64,000 nucleotides of DNA from NCBI RefSeq assembly GCF_003254395.2, contig NC_037643.1:4639458-4703457 (forward strand), read 5' to 3'. Positions 1 to 12,366 of the stretch are shown here, in pieces. This DNA comes from Apis mellifera. Its lineage: Eukaryota; Arthropoda; Insecta; Hymenoptera; Apidae. The notes under the pieces were generated by a model. It was not told the DNA's origin, did no database searches, and was given only the letters and a program-made list of their open reading frames with translations. How positions within the stretch are numbered: position 1 is the stretch's first letter; every line of letters starts with the position of its first letter. The translations under genes were made by a program, and so were the position numbers.

Positions 1-15
1 TTGATTATTAGCAAG
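1..15 (+). CDS. End of a coding exon cut by the window edge
   Basis: The first 15 bases can be read as LIISK and are followed directly by GTAAGT, a perfect donor (AAG|GTAAGT). The exon is truncated by the window edge, so its frame is uncertain. If the junction is phase 0, it continues into the exon at 401. Confidence 0.35.
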
Positions 16-400
16 GTAAGTGTTCCAATAAACGTCTATGATCTATTGTAATTTTATTTTATTCAATAGGAAATTACATACGAAATAATTTTATGATAAA
101 ATATAAATTTGTATAATAATATAGGTACAGAATATATACACAAATATCATATGTTTCCTGTATTTAAAAATGAAAATGTTATTTCATTAAATAAAATCAT
201 ATATTGCACGATATTCGATTTATAACAAATATCTATCAATAAATATTTAAATATGATGGAAATGGTCGTTAAAAATTATAGAAACACATATATAGCCATT
301 ATTTTTCAAATTATGGAAATAAGGTATAGGATTTTCCTGTATATATGACAAAGAAATGGGTAACAACAATCAAATTTGCAATATTAATGATATATTTTAG

Positions 401-746
401 GCGAATAAGGAATCAATATTATGGAAATATCAAACTGGCCACATTTTCAATCAGAAATTAGCATGTATAGCTCGAAGCATAAGAGTGTAAACGATTCGAT
501 AAACGAAAATTGCAGGATGAAGTTATCAGTGCAATTACGGTATAATAGAATAATTTAACAAACTAACGAGCGAAATTGCTATACCTAATGCATTTTTTAA
601 CGATGATTACGATACCGACAAAATTATACTTAAGTTAATGGATATAGATACGCCTACGGAATTAGCATTATACTTGCGATAGTTATATCTTGGTCATATT
701 TAACGATCGTAATCTTTTAACTACTCTTAATGCAAACGATCTTCAG
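401..746 (+). pseudogene. Coding exon with three frame changes
   Basis: The acceptor is TATATTTTAG ending at 400, and the donor is CTTCAG|GTAAGT at 746. Frame 1 is open from 401 to a TAA at 488 and reads like coding sequence (starts ANKESILWKYQTGHIF). The +1 frame is open from 420 (ATG) to 556. Frame 1 resumes at 554 and stays open to a TAG near 677 (contains DIDTPTELALYL). The +1 frame then carries on to the donor (DSYILVIFNDRN...). Three alternating shifts of one base in 346 bp suggest decay or uncorrected indels rather than introns, since no intron of normal size fits. Product unknown. Confidence 0.45.
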
Positions 747-1238
747 GTAAGTAACATAAATTATTCGAATTTGTAAAATAGTATAATTTGATCTGTTCAA
801 AAAATTTCAATTTTATGTGATAGAAAAAAATTAATTATAAAATTGCTTGCATTTTGTTCTATGATAAAAATTTTGTGTCAAAATAATATTTTTTTCATTT
901 TTATCAATCATTTTACTCAAACAGGAATATAAAAAAAAGGATCAGCTAATAATAATCATATATATGAAATGAAATAATGCTTGAAAAAATTATTGAATAA
1001 TTTTTTAATAAATGATATGATTACATGAATTTAATAATATACAATTGAAACAATTTTCGAATAATTTTTAAATAAACGAAATATTAAATAATTCCATCAT
1101 ATGCATCAACTTAACAATATAATTTTGGATTATTATATTCAATCATATAATATATTCAAATAAAGTAAGAAAAAATTGTTTTAAAAAATATTTACAATCA
1201 CGATACGATGTTATATTGAATTTTATATATTGAAATGA

Positions 1239-1463
1239 TATCGATTTACGACGTATCATCTTGTCATACGAATTTTACGATTTAATCCGTACGAGCAATA
1301 TGTATATTATCAAATTCATCCAACACGAGCAATGAGTTACGATGCAGTCGTGACTTTAGAAATTGCGCACCGATGTAATTTCCTTTCTTTTTTCTTCCGA
1401 ACGAAGCAATATCTAGGGAACGTTTTCTCGTCCTGCATTTCGTTGCAAGATATTTTATTTTTT
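1239..1463 (+). other. Possible decayed coding segment, open on both strands
   Basis: The plus frame is open for 75 codons from TAT at 1239 to a TGA in a T-run at 1464, and it includes IHPTRAMSYDAVVTLEIAHR. A one-base slip in that T-run would extend it to an AAG|GTAGTA donor-like site near 1495. There is no acceptor AG nearby upstream. The minus strand is also open from 1491 to 1282 with an ATG, so coding strand and reality are both uncertain. The segment has a higher GC content than its surroundings. Confidence 0.22.
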
Positions 1464-2941
1464 TGATTTCTTTTATTTTCCCGAGAATCAAGGTAGTAGG
1501 AAGTGTTACAGTAATTTACATGCGGTTTCGCAATTTTCTTTCTTTAATATCTTTTTTTTTTTTTTTTATCATCTATTTATTGCATTTATCGTCGAGTGAT
1601 GAAAATTAAGGATTCATTTGGACGTAATGATTTTTTATTATTATTATCACTTGAATAATGAATCGTAATTGAATAATAAAATTAGAGATGAGTCTCTTAG
1701 ATCTGCGAAATTCAAATCTCAATGAGACTTAGAAAATTTTAAAAATTCAAAATACTTATTTCTCTTCTCCTTTTTCTTTCTTTCTTTCTTTTAAGGATCT
1801 TAAAAATGTTAGTATTTGACATTTTTCAAACTTAGATTCATAGTAACAAATGCCAATAATAATAATCATTTTTTTATTTTACAAGAAATAAAAGTTTTTG
1901 AAAATTCGAAATTGGAGAATTCTAAGCTTTTTGAGTTGAATACGGTTCTAAGACTTCAAATACTTATTGTAATATTATTGTTATTATTATTTATCATTTT
2001 GCATGAGAAAAATTTTGCCATTATAAAATAATAGATGATAATTTTATACGATTAACAAAAAAAGATTCAATTTCATTTTTTAATAACTCTATCGTAAATG
2101 TTAAAATTTAGAAACTAATTTTTTAACAAGAAAGAGATAAAATTTCAATTTTCTCTACCACGAATATTCTATTTGTAAAAGCATCGTGAATTCAAATGCG
2201 CGACAATGAAAAGGATCGTAAACTTCGCATTAAAACGGAATACCAGAGACAATCAAGCGACACTATAGGGAAGAATCGATCTTTAATTATTAAAATCACC
2301 GCAGATAACGCTTTTCGGTAATATTGCATTCGTCGCACAGCCAGGAAATGAAACGATGACAGGCTCGTATGACCGAGATTGAGAGGTTCCATCGCGATAG
2401 ATGGAATTTCTAATTCTCGTATTTAATTTCTGCGCCTGTTTAATTGATTGGTATCCTTGAAATCCGTGGAATTGCAAACGTCGACGGAACATGGGAAACG
2501 AATAAATGAGGATTAAAATATATTTCGATGCGATGAATCGTGTTTTTTTTCCTTAATTTAAAAAAAATATATAAGTTATAAATTATGTTATAAATATGTT
2601 ACAGATATAATGTAACAAAGCTTGCAATTTTATTTTCTTAATTTTATTTCAATTTATTTGAGACTTTCAATGAGATTAATTATAGGAATTCCCATCAAGG
2701 AAATTTTAGAAAGGAATTTTCCTTCAAGTTGATTAATGACTTTTATTGATAATTGTTTCAAAAAATTAATTTCTATGCATGATCATTCTAATTATATAAT
2801 TTTAATAATTTATTAATTTTATTCTAATTGCATTCTAATTGTGCATTCTAATTTGTGCAATCTTAAATTGCATTCAATACTAATACAAAAATTAAAGATA
2901 CAATATTTTATATTTTTTACTATTTTTTGTATTACAATTAG

Positions 2942-3077
2942 GTATTATTTACCCAACATTTCTAATAATATATCAAAATTACTAGAAGCATGTCAAATAT
3001 TTACATTTTCATTTCTACACCAGATTGAAATGTTTCTATTGGATTGTCCCTTTATTAAATACACAAATCCTTTACAG
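2942..3077 (+). CDS. Candidate internal exon of the plus-strand gene
   Basis: A pyrimidine-rich tract ends in ATTACAATTAG at 2941 and the exon ends at CAG|GTATAA (3077). One leftover base plus 45 codons are open and give a plausible globular sequence containing SKLLEACQIFTFSFLHQIEM. The exon ends in phase 0, which would match a phase-0 start at 4154, but its own start phase does not match the end of the 401-746 exon, so an exon between them is missing or lost. No family recognised. Confidence 0.4.
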
Positions 3078-3170
3078 GTATAATTAAACCCATGTTACAT
3101 ACACAGTGCAACTCTCAAACGATTAAAGATGATTAGCATTGAAATAACATCCTCCTCATAATCGTGACTA

Positions 3171-3341
3171 AAACGAAACGATGTGGATACCGTGTACTAA
3201 TAGCCTTAACCTCTGTATTCGAATAGTTTCATTTGACTGCATCAACTCCCTAAATTGAATGCGACGATAATGTCCGGGGTCAAGACGACTGTCCACGAAT
3301 AACAGAGCAGCCTTCAATTTAATCCAGTCCACACTCGTTGC
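3171..3341 (-). other. Open 57-codon minus-strand segment in a GC-richer island
   Basis: Between a TAA (3344-3342) and a TAG (3170-3168) the minus strand is open without an ATG near the start. It reads like coding sequence (contains VDSRLDPGHYRRIQFREL). All plus frames contain stops here. No good acceptor is seen just upstream, so it may be a decayed exon or a chance open frame in a conserved non-coding element. Confidence 0.2.
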
Positions 3342-3728
3342 TTAGTGAATTGATCGTGTTGTCCTTGGAGCCACGAAAAATGTAAAAGTATATTCTACCA
3401 TTTATATCTATATATATGTCGATTCAAAAATCTTAGGACATATCCTCTAATTTAAATAAAATTTCAATATTTTCTAGGTGGAAGAATTTTAAATATTGTT
3501 ATTCATTTTTTTCTTTGCTGTTGCATAGTGCATCAAGATAAAATAATACTTATTTATTTATATCTTCTAATGGATACCTAATTTTTCCAATCTTCGAGCA
3601 TGTAATACAATAAATAATAATGATCAAAAACAAGAAGCTGAAGATAAATACAAAATATCAAAGAAAAATGGGAAAATATGATACTAATTTTACTAATTCT
3701 GTGTTTATTATGTATTGGAAAATGAATG

Positions 3729-3758
<30 letters not shown>
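3729..3758 (+). repeat. Poly(A) run, 30 bases
   Basis: An uninterrupted run of 30 A. I see no target-site duplication or retroposed coding sequence in front of it, so it is treated as a simple repeat. Confidence 0.9.
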
Positions 3759-3760
<2 letters not shown>

Positions 3761-4153
3761 GCTGAGAATATTTATCGATTTGATGAAGGAAAATTGTGTA
3801 ATAAAATGCAAATATGAAATTACTTACGTATAACTTTGATTACATTATCATCCGATAAAAAATTTACGAATAAATTTAAGAATGACTTCAATAAACATAA
3901 AAACAACACAAGAATAAACTTTTCCAATTTTTGAAATTAATCTGCATCATTTAATTCTTTCTTATTTATTGTAATTTATATTGCAACAGAAGATAAAAAA
4001 TCTTGAAAGATATAACTTTTCTGTGATAATTTAACAATAGATAAAAGGTTATTTTCATTATTACATATATAATCATCATCAAAAACAAAATAAGTGAAAA
4101 TATATTCATGATTTTATATATTTGCTATATGGTACAATCATACTATCATCCAG

Positions 4154-4341
4154 GCAATCAGAATAATCGAGAGATCCATATCAAAGTCACGACGATTCTT
4201 CATGCTGACTGGACTTATTCGACGGATTTACGCGTCCACTGGGACACTTTAAGAAACAAGGGTCTACATCTCTCAAATCAGAGACGTCAATTCTCTCCTT
4301 GGAATCTTCTCATGAAAGATATAACTTGTTATACGTTTTGA
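4154..4341 (+). pseudogene. Candidate exon, damaged at its 3' side
   Basis: The segment follows an acceptor-like CATCCAG (ending 4153). In phase 0, continuing from the exon ending at 3077, it is open for 32 codons (starts AIRIIERSISKSRRFF) and then meets TAA at 4250. A second frame stays open to 4341 and contains LHADWTYSTDLRVHWDTL. No standard donor is found before the next exon at 4458; the best GT sites (near 4260 and 4369) are poor. This fits a decayed exon or an indel near 4250. Confidence 0.3.
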
Positions 4342-4457
4342 ATACGATATTTCTTTGCAAAGAAATAAGTTTGTTATATAAATAATTAATTATTTTGTTT
4401 TTATAGAACTCGTAAATTTTTCGAGAAAAAATTCTAATAAAATATTTATATTTTCAG

Positions 4458-4656
4458 GAATAATTATATCACAGATTTGTGGCTCGTGGATAAAAAATCA
4501 AGAATTTTACTTAATCACAATACTTCTGAATTGTGCGTTCCACTCGGTTTACCGGCAGTCATTCAAATTATGCCATCGACAATCTGTTCACACTTGCACC
4601 TCGGGGGTATAAAAAAGGAAGCATTGACTTTTTGCTCTAATGATGTTACAAATGAG
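4458..4656 (+). CDS. Internal exon of the plus-strand gene
   Basis: The acceptor is TATATTTTCAG (ending 4457) and the donor is GAG|GTAAGC. One leftover base and 66 codons are fully open. The translation is mixed polar and hydrophobic with cysteines and no low complexity (contains DLWLVDKKSRILLNHNTSEL, later SHLHLGGIKKEALTFCSN). This is the best-supported exon of this gene. It ends in phase 0, matching both the 4773 and the 8744 acceptors. I do not recognise the family. Confidence 0.55.
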
Positions 4657-4772
4657 GTAAGCACACGACACGTGGCGTGATAATCACATTATATAATTCT
4701 TAACAAACAAGTATATGAATTCTAGGTACATACATATATTCATAAACTTCCCCTTTCTTGTTTGTGCTACAG

Positions 4773-4817
4773 CTGCCACAAAATATTTTATCATTTGAAA
4801 CAGAGTACATAAGTTGA
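4773..4817 (+). CDS. Probable last exon of the plus-strand gene
   Basis: A pyrimidine-rich acceptor, TTTGTGCTACAG, ends at 4772. The frame carried over from 4656 reads 14 codons (LPQNILSFETEYIS) to TGA. The intron would be 116 bp, a normal size for an insect. No clear AATAAA lies close behind; one occurs near 4942. Confidence 0.45.
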   Translation: MPQNILSFETEYIS

Positions 4818-7800
4818 TAATTTGTAACATAAAGAAATAGAATATTTTTTAACATTTTTATTGGTTAAAAATAAGTAATGAATATTGATTTAAATTCAGC
4901 TCCATAATTTTCTTGAATAGATATTGATCGAATGACAAGAAAATAAATACGAATTTAAATTTTAATTCAAAATATTTTAAATCATGTTATTTAGTATATT
5001 TTTGAACAGGCAAAAATTAATATTAATTAAAAAAAAAATTATATTTGCCTTTAAATATAGAAAATATAATTGCTTAAGCAAATAGATCAATTTGCTAATT
5101 TTTGAAAAATTATAATTTGCACATTTGAAACGTTATCATGGTTAAAATAGAAATAAATATAATTTTGAATATTAAGCTTCAAGTGCTTGAAAAATTAAAA
5201 ATTAAAAGAATTTAAAGAGAATGAAAGTTTGACAAAATTTTTAAAGAAACTTAAAAAAATATATCAAAAAATATATAAGGAATATTCATTGAATATAAAA
5301 TGATGTCCAAAAATGTCCAACAATATATTGTTAAGGATTAAAAAAAATAACATTCGTAAAAATTTAAAATTCAAAATATAAAATTATTTTACATATTGCA
5401 ATTATATTTAATTAAGTTAATGCCACATTTAACATTTTGCATAAAATTACATAATTTTTATTTCTTAATTTTCATCTTTTTCATCACTTTTATTTTATAT
5501 TGTATATTTTAAAAATTTACAAACATAAAGAATGGAATTTCAAAATCTAGTAATGAATTTTATATTATGTATTTGAAATTTCTTGCGGTATATAAGAAAA
5601 GAGATAAGAAAAAAAAAATCTTACGCGAGAAATTTTTCCAGTGGGATCTCACCCTTAGCAGAGTCAATCTTCATAAGAGATAACATGATTACCTATGATA
5701 CACACGTGGTATATTATTATAAATTTAAAAAAAAAATTGAAATGTTACATCAAATATGACGACAATATTATTAACATTAATGTATTTAATCGAGCTAATC
5801 AATATTAATAAACATAAATATTAATAAACATAACGTCATTTTAAATGTAGTGGATATATATCAAAAATAAATAAAAAGAGAACATGATGAAAAAAAAAAA
5901 GAAAAAGCATTCGTATATTAATTTTAATATCTAACAAGATATTTAATAATAGACAAAGAAGAAATCAATGTAAATATTGACTCGTATTCTTCTATTTGAA
6001 CCAAACTTTCTAATGTGGCATGAATTCTCGTTATCTCGTTATCAAAATATACAAAAATTTTTTCTTCTATCGTTAACAGAAGAATCGCGTTTATATATCA
6101 AACGTGTTCTCTTCGTGTCTGAATCTCTTGGTGAAATATCGCGGTATTGAAGCAAGAGAAAGAGATAATATTGCTACGAGTTAAAATACACGACAAAGTT
6201 TACTTTTCGAAGAAAAGTTTCAATGGAACAATTTGCAGTGATTCGTTCGTGAACAAAGTGTTCGAGTGTAAGAAAGGAAACGATTCGTAAAATCTGAATA
6301 ATTCGGTTAATGACGGATCCTTGAGGATAAATTAACTTGTAATGAGATGAGGAGGTGTTAATTAATACCCTTAACTCGATCTCTGAACTTTTGTACGAGC
6401 CGAGAACTTTTAATTTTTATGAGAAACGAATCTTCAACAAGGAATTATAGTATGTAAATGAAGAAATACGAATACACGATTAACGAAATAATATGATCAA
6501 TTGATTGAATATCTTGTTTGTTTTTTATTGATTTTAAAAAATGTTTTATGAGATAAAGATAAATTCAGATGGATAAAAATTGCAGATAATCGTATAGAGA
6601 TTATGTAAAGATTTTATTTTTTTTTAAATATAATTGCATATTTTTAATGCATTAACCGGTGCAACATAAAATTCCTTATAAAAAGATTTAATTTATTTTC
6701 AATAATAAAAATCTATTAATTGATGTACACATTGATGTACATTAATCTAGGAAAAGGAGAGTAATTTGTTATCTTTGATATAATAATTACGAAATTCAAG
6801 TTATTACTTAATACAAATATTAATTTATCTAATTGTATTTATGGAAAAAACAAAATTCATTTTTAAAATCAAATTTAAATCGTTCAAAATTTATATATCA
6901 AAAAAGATAATGTATTTGTATCATTAATTCGATTCTCTGTAACTAGTAAATACATACATTTATTTGACCCTATGTGAATCAATATGTTGCTGAACCAGCA
7001 AAAGGATTCTGCATCTGAATTTCCGTTGGAGAAATCTCTTGGAGAAAGAAATCGAAGAAAGAACAAAAGTCGTTACGGAAATCGAGAGAAACGGGCGAAA
7101 CGTAGAATAAATGACAAGCAATACCCTCATCGAGTTGGCTTCTAAAATGTGCAATGATAATCGACAAATCCCTGAGAATTGTGGGAAGATTTGCAATAAA
7201 AACAAAGGAGAATTGAGAAGAAATATTGAGAAAAAGTTTAAATACGATATCGGAAATTACTGAAATTAGACTATCGTAAGATTATTGAATTTTTTTTATT
7301 TTGAAAACAACAAAAATTTGGAATGGATTTATAATGAAGTGTATTGTTTTTAGTAAAAGGTAAATCTTTTTATATTATCTTTAAAATTATTATCAAAAAT
7401 GTTATATATAGAAAATTTAAATTTAATATTTGAGTAATTAAAGATTTTCAATGATTACATTTTAAAATAAAAATTGAAATGTGTCTTGATAATGATTATT
7501 TATTGTTATATAAATAGCATATTTTCAATAATAACTTTTAGTTACAAGGTAAGTTGTAATATATTTTATTTTGAGTTTAGATAAATGTTATATCATAATA
7601 AAATAAATACCAATTCTAAAATTTCTTGTTACACAAAATAGAAAATACAAATATTTTATAAAAAAAAAAAAAAAATAATCAAAAAATAAAATATTACAAT
7701 AATTTACATAGATTTAATTTTCTTTTCAAACATTTTTATATAATTTTACAAATTTTTATTGCTTTTTTAAATAAATTTCATCAATATGTTTTTTTTTCAA

Positions 7801-8743
7801 ATATCAAAGGCATGTTTTTGATTTAATAAAAAAAAAAATTCAACACAATCACGCTATATAACATAAAATTTGAAGAAATTTCTTTCTATGATCTTTAAAT
7901 AAGAATCATTATCAACTAATATTCCTGATACATTTAAGATTCATGGATTTTCATAAAAGTACAAGAATGGTGCAAATCTGATGCAAATTGGCAAATTTCA
8001 TAAATATGGTTGGTATAAAACGGGATAAAACGGAATATGCCTGGAAATATAAATGCACATTTATATTTTACATTCATCGCTTATTTTGCTTCTCTTATTA
8101 TCATCTTGGTTATTATATTGACACAAATGCAAATAAATATGACAAGCAGAAAACTAATTTTTATAATACAAATATAAATAATTCCATTGAATGTTTACTA
8201 TTGCGACATTTCGATATTTTTAGAGAGGAAAGTAAACCGATACATTTTTGACGAAATTAATACGACAAAAGAAATATCAATAGCAATTAAATTATTATAT
8301 CAATAAAAAAAAATTATTACTTTTTCAAAAAACTTTATTATATTTTTCGAAATATTATAGATTCAATGAAAATAATTTCTATATAATTCTACATATTATG
8401 TATTTCCTTAATAAAATAATTGATCATTCCAAATCTATGAAAACTATCAAATGAAATTTTGCAATAGTATTAAAATTTTATCAATTAAAAATTTCCTGAA
8501 TTATCAGCAATCTTGTTCTTTTTTCTTAAATTTAAATTCATCAAAAATTCTTATATTTTGATAATTTTAGTATTTTTATTAAATATATCCAACATCCAGT
8601 ATATATAACAAGTTGATAACAATTAAAAGAACGTCATTTAATTTTTGCAAATGGACAAAAGAAAACATTACCCTTTCAGTCGCTGTTACAAAAAATTAAA
8701 CCGAGCTTCACAATTCTGACTTTTCTTTTTTTTTTTTTTACAG
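4818..8743. other. AT-rich stretch without a recognised gene
   Basis: Mostly AT-rich sequence with short A and T runs. A slightly GC-richer patch at about 6060-6460 and another at 6960-7220 hold only short overlapping open frames. A good donor-like site, CAAG|GTAAGT, near 7551 has no coding sequence in front of it. Confidence 0.5.
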
Positions 8744-8851
8744 AAAAATGCGACATACGTAAACGTGAATAATCTCAAGAAGTTAAGAAATGGAAAGGAG
8801 AAAAAGCACAAGGGTAACAGCATTAGAGGCACGCGTAAAGATAGGACGTGA
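8744..8851 (+). CDS. Candidate alternative last exon with a basic tail
   Basis: A very strong acceptor, a T-run followed by ACAG, ends at 8743. The following phase-0 frame is open for 35 codons to TGA and is lysine/arginine-rich (contains NNLKKLRNGKEKKHKGN). The phase matches the donor at 4656, so the exon could replace the 4773 exon through a 4.1-kb intron. It could instead belong to another transcript. Confidence 0.33.
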   Translation, partial: KNATYVNVNNLKKLRNGKEKKHKGNSIRGTRKDRT

Positions 8852-9062
8852 AGCGAATGAAAATGATAAAATCACTTCGTTTTGTAATTTCGTGCGCGCT
8901 GCGATGCAAGTTCTTACGTTAAAAATATTTCCTCGTAAATTCTCGCGCGGTAATATCTAACACGCGAAGCAAATATCCTTTTCTCCCTGTTCTTTCACTC
9001 CTTTCCTTCTTTCCTTCCTTTTCCTCTTTTTTTATCTCACGTTTCCTTTCATTCTCTTTTTT

Positions 9063-9094
<32 letters not shown>

Positions 9095-9096
9095 AG
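9063..9096 (+). repeat. CT microsatellite leading into an acceptor-like AG
   Basis: A CT dinucleotide run to about 9088 is followed by T8 and AG at 9095-9096, together an ideal polypyrimidine tract. The following bases are open for 29 cysteine-rich codons (9099-9185, then TAG). Confidence 0.7.
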
Positions 9097-9930
9097 CAAA
9101 AGAACAGTGCAGTTCATCGACGTGGTCATGCTTGTGTTACAGCTTAAGGGAGTATTGTTGCAGTGACGTCGGTGCGTGTCGTAAATAGATTTGTTTCGGA
9201 CACAAAGTTCAATGTAAATGAACTCTAAGCAAATTAAGACCGCGACAAACGAGTCTTTTGAACGCTCTCAATGGGACTCGAGAAAGAATGCATTATTTCG
9301 TGATGGGGACCGGTGTTTTTGGATGAGCTTACGAGGATAACGTAATCGGTGTCGACCCGATGACATTAATTCCGAGTTTCCTTCATTACGGAACACGTTA
9401 TACACGAACTTTTAACCCATTAACCCTTTAGACTCAATCTGGTTTAACTTGGTAACTCTCCCTTGGGGTCAATCAGATTAATGATCGGTTATAAAAATTC
9501 TTTTTACCTCGAAATTAATATTTGTACTCATTCTCGGATAATAATTAACAGTAATATGGTACAGATTCCAAATAGAAATTTTAATTTGATTTTCAATCAG
9601 CAAAATTTCAATAAATGATCGATAGAATGTTTCCAATTAATATTTTTATTCGGTAATTATGATTATTATATCAGTAATAATATATCAATATATATATCGT
9701 TCATTTAATTTTATTTAATCAGAAATATTAATCAGTCAATGCACAATATCGTTAAATATTATAATTTGAAAAAAGTAATGATGTTATAATTGAAAAATAA
9801 ATGATAAATCTGGATAATTTTGAATTGGAATAATTTACAAAATTGATGGGAAATCAAAATTAATTATTTAATTATTAAATCTAAATTGAAAGTTAAAAGA
9901 TAATTGATAAATTAGAACAATTATAATATG

Positions 9931-9957
9931 TAATTTAATTTAATTTAATTTAATTTA
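9931..9957 (+). repeat. TAATT pentanucleotide repeat
   Basis: About five direct copies of TAATT. Confidence 0.8.
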
Positions 9958-12366
9958 AGAAGGAACGAAATATAATCCAATTTTTATCTTTGTTCTTATT
10001 ATATTTGTATGATGAAGTGCAGACACTATATAGTAGAAACATAAGGAAATAAAATCTGAATATTGCATACGTGTATGTAAACATGTATGTTGGTAATATA
10101 ACAAATTGTGTACAAATTATAAGAGATTTGTAAATAAATAACAATATGAACGGATCTTAATTTTAATTGTTTGCAATTGGATGCAAAAAAATTAAAATAA
10201 AAGATACGACAAAAAATGATTTGTTTGATATTAAATATTTATTCAATTGCAAAATATTCGATATTTGAAATATTTAATATCCGATATCACAAACATATTA
10301 TAGATGTTTCTAGAGAAAAAAACTTAAATTTCAAAATTAAACTTGTCAAATTATTCGCCTCGTATATTAATTATTAGCAATTTTTTTTATTTTTTTTTAT
10401 TTTAGCACCTGTCAAGTGAAATAACAAAGCATTTTTCAGCCCTGATGTAAAAGTTATGACGTAAAAAACAAAGAGTCAACAAAAATAAACTTATCAAGTT
10501 TCCCTTCTGCGGTCCTCGTATGTGAAGCATTACAAACATGTACAAAGTGGCATAAAAATTGAAGGAGAGTGTATGGAATTAAAAGAAACAGCATCGTGTA
10601 ACGTTTATTGAAACGCACAAAAGACATAAACTTCCTCTATCTACAGAATTGTAATCCTGCGTTTCAAGCCGCAAGAGTGTGAATACGAACAAAGGATACG
10701 AAAACAGAAACAAAAGATTGGATATGCAAATTTAAACAAATAATTACTCGTTCTTGGATAGAAACGAGGAAGAAGAAAAAAAAATAAACAACTTTCGTTC
10801 AAACTTTTCAAGATTCGTTCAATCACGCATGATAACAAATTAGTCGCGTTCATTGTCCGATTTAAATAAAGAATCGCGATAATTAATTCAAAAAGTGTGT
10901 CAGAATCCAAAAATATCGGATCCAATTCTTAAAAATATCTCATAATTCGATAATTTTATGACAGTTCCTTTAATTTTCTTATTCAAAATTCTCGGAAATC
11001 TTGAGATATAAGATACATTCGGGACACGAATCGATTATAAGCGTTTATATTAATTAAATAAGTTTGATGTTTTTTTTTTCTTCTACACATTCTTTCACAC
11101 GATGAAAATGTTTTTCTTTTTTTCTTTTTTTTTTTGAAGCACGGGTATCTTGTAGACACATATTTCGCTTAATTAGAGAGAGAAAAAAAAGGAAAGAATA
11201 TGGTTACGTATACGTGAGAACACACAATTTACGGGGTGGTCGAAATCATGAGACTGACGTTGCACCAGTCGCGGATCGTACCAGAAAAGAATAATTACTC
11301 GTGCGTGTTACGTGTAGTTGGCGAGCGGTAAACTTTTGATTATTTTTGCAAATGAGTCTCTACAGGAACAGAAGAATGCTCATAATAGCATGGTACACGG
11401 CAATAAAAAGAAACGAGCGGTCTCGTTGACCCACAACTGTCGTACGGGTTTATTTTATTCGCCCCGGGGAAATTCGGCGAGACATCAAACTATCGAATAA
11501 TGATATCCAAGATGATCGTGACTTGTCCAATCAGAACGACGAACGAGGTAACAATCGTATCGCCAATAAAAAAAAGGGACAAGTGGATTGGAGGGAAAAT
11601 TTTGGCTGGAAATAGAGGGTTAATTTCATCAGGATAAAATGATACGGAATAACTCATGGTATATAGAGATAATAATCATAAGAATCAAAGCTTATACATG
11701 AAAAAAATAAGATGAAGAGAATCAGACATAAGAAGGTATAAGAATATCACAGTCAAATTAAAAGATGGAGTTTTGAAAATTCATAGAAATTTATTAGCAA
11801 AAGTACAAACAACGATGAATCACTTTTGTAGTAAGAAATATGTATATATGTTTTCCATCGATTCCTGATTGTATATAAGTGAACGACCGAAGAAATATTA
11901 GGCAGAAATTAAATTTTTCAATTAAAATCCTCGTTTCAAAAAAGTCGAATGTGATCTCAAATTAAATCTTCTCGAATTTTAAACATTCTACGTGTTTCGC
12001 AAGTAGAATAAGCTCCTGCAGATTATGAATCCTTTGCAATAGTATTGCAATGCGGATAATACATCACTTCGAGAAAAGAGAATTAAAGCGTGCAAGTCTA
12101 ATTTCCAAGATTTGAACGATTGAAAAACAATAATATTTTCAATTCTTTCCCTTATCTTCGATTTCGATTAATAATAATTTATTACACGTATATACAATCA
12201 CTTGATTGTATCACAAAGACACCCGGTATAACGACGATAATACTTAGTGCATCAACGTAAGATAAGCGAATTCTCTTCCTCCCCTCTGTTCCTCTATCAA
12301 TCCTTAGATCCAGCGCATGAAAACGATAGAAGTTCTCCAGTGTTATCGTGATTCAGTAGTACTCAC

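Larger units (their letters stand above)
1..4817 (+). pseudogene. Unidentified multi-exon gene, decayed or carrying sequence errors (3' part)
   Basis: This entry groups the plus-strand coding segments listed below (1-15, 401-746, 2942-3077, 4154-4341, 4458-4656, 4773-4817). Several are bounded by convincing AG acceptors and GTAAGT/GTAAGC donors, and they stay open in protein-like frames in an AT-rich background where stops are frequent. The last two join in phase and reach a stop. Against a simple intact gene, the 401-746 exon needs three compensating frame changes, the 4154 segment meets a stop and has no convincing donor, and phases between exons do not all match. I see no domain that identifies the family. 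Either this is a relic of a once-functional gene or the sequence contains indel errors. It would lie on the opposite strand to, and possibly inside an intron of, the minus-strand gene whose first exons are further right. Confidence 0.4.
8852..12360. other. Stretch without a recognised gene
   Basis: The first 500 bases are GC-richer and include a CT microsatellite. From about 9480 to 10400 the sequence is very AT-rich. Patches at 10500-10930 and 11200-11560 are more balanced in base content but hold only short frames in several phases. No splice-bounded coding segment is convincing here, so the exon that follows the minus-strand first exon at 12367 was not found. Confidence 0.5.

Noticed and set aside
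3729..3758. Poly(A) run as the tail of a retroposed gene
   Set aside because: No coding sequence or polyadenylation signal precedes it and no flanking duplication is visible.
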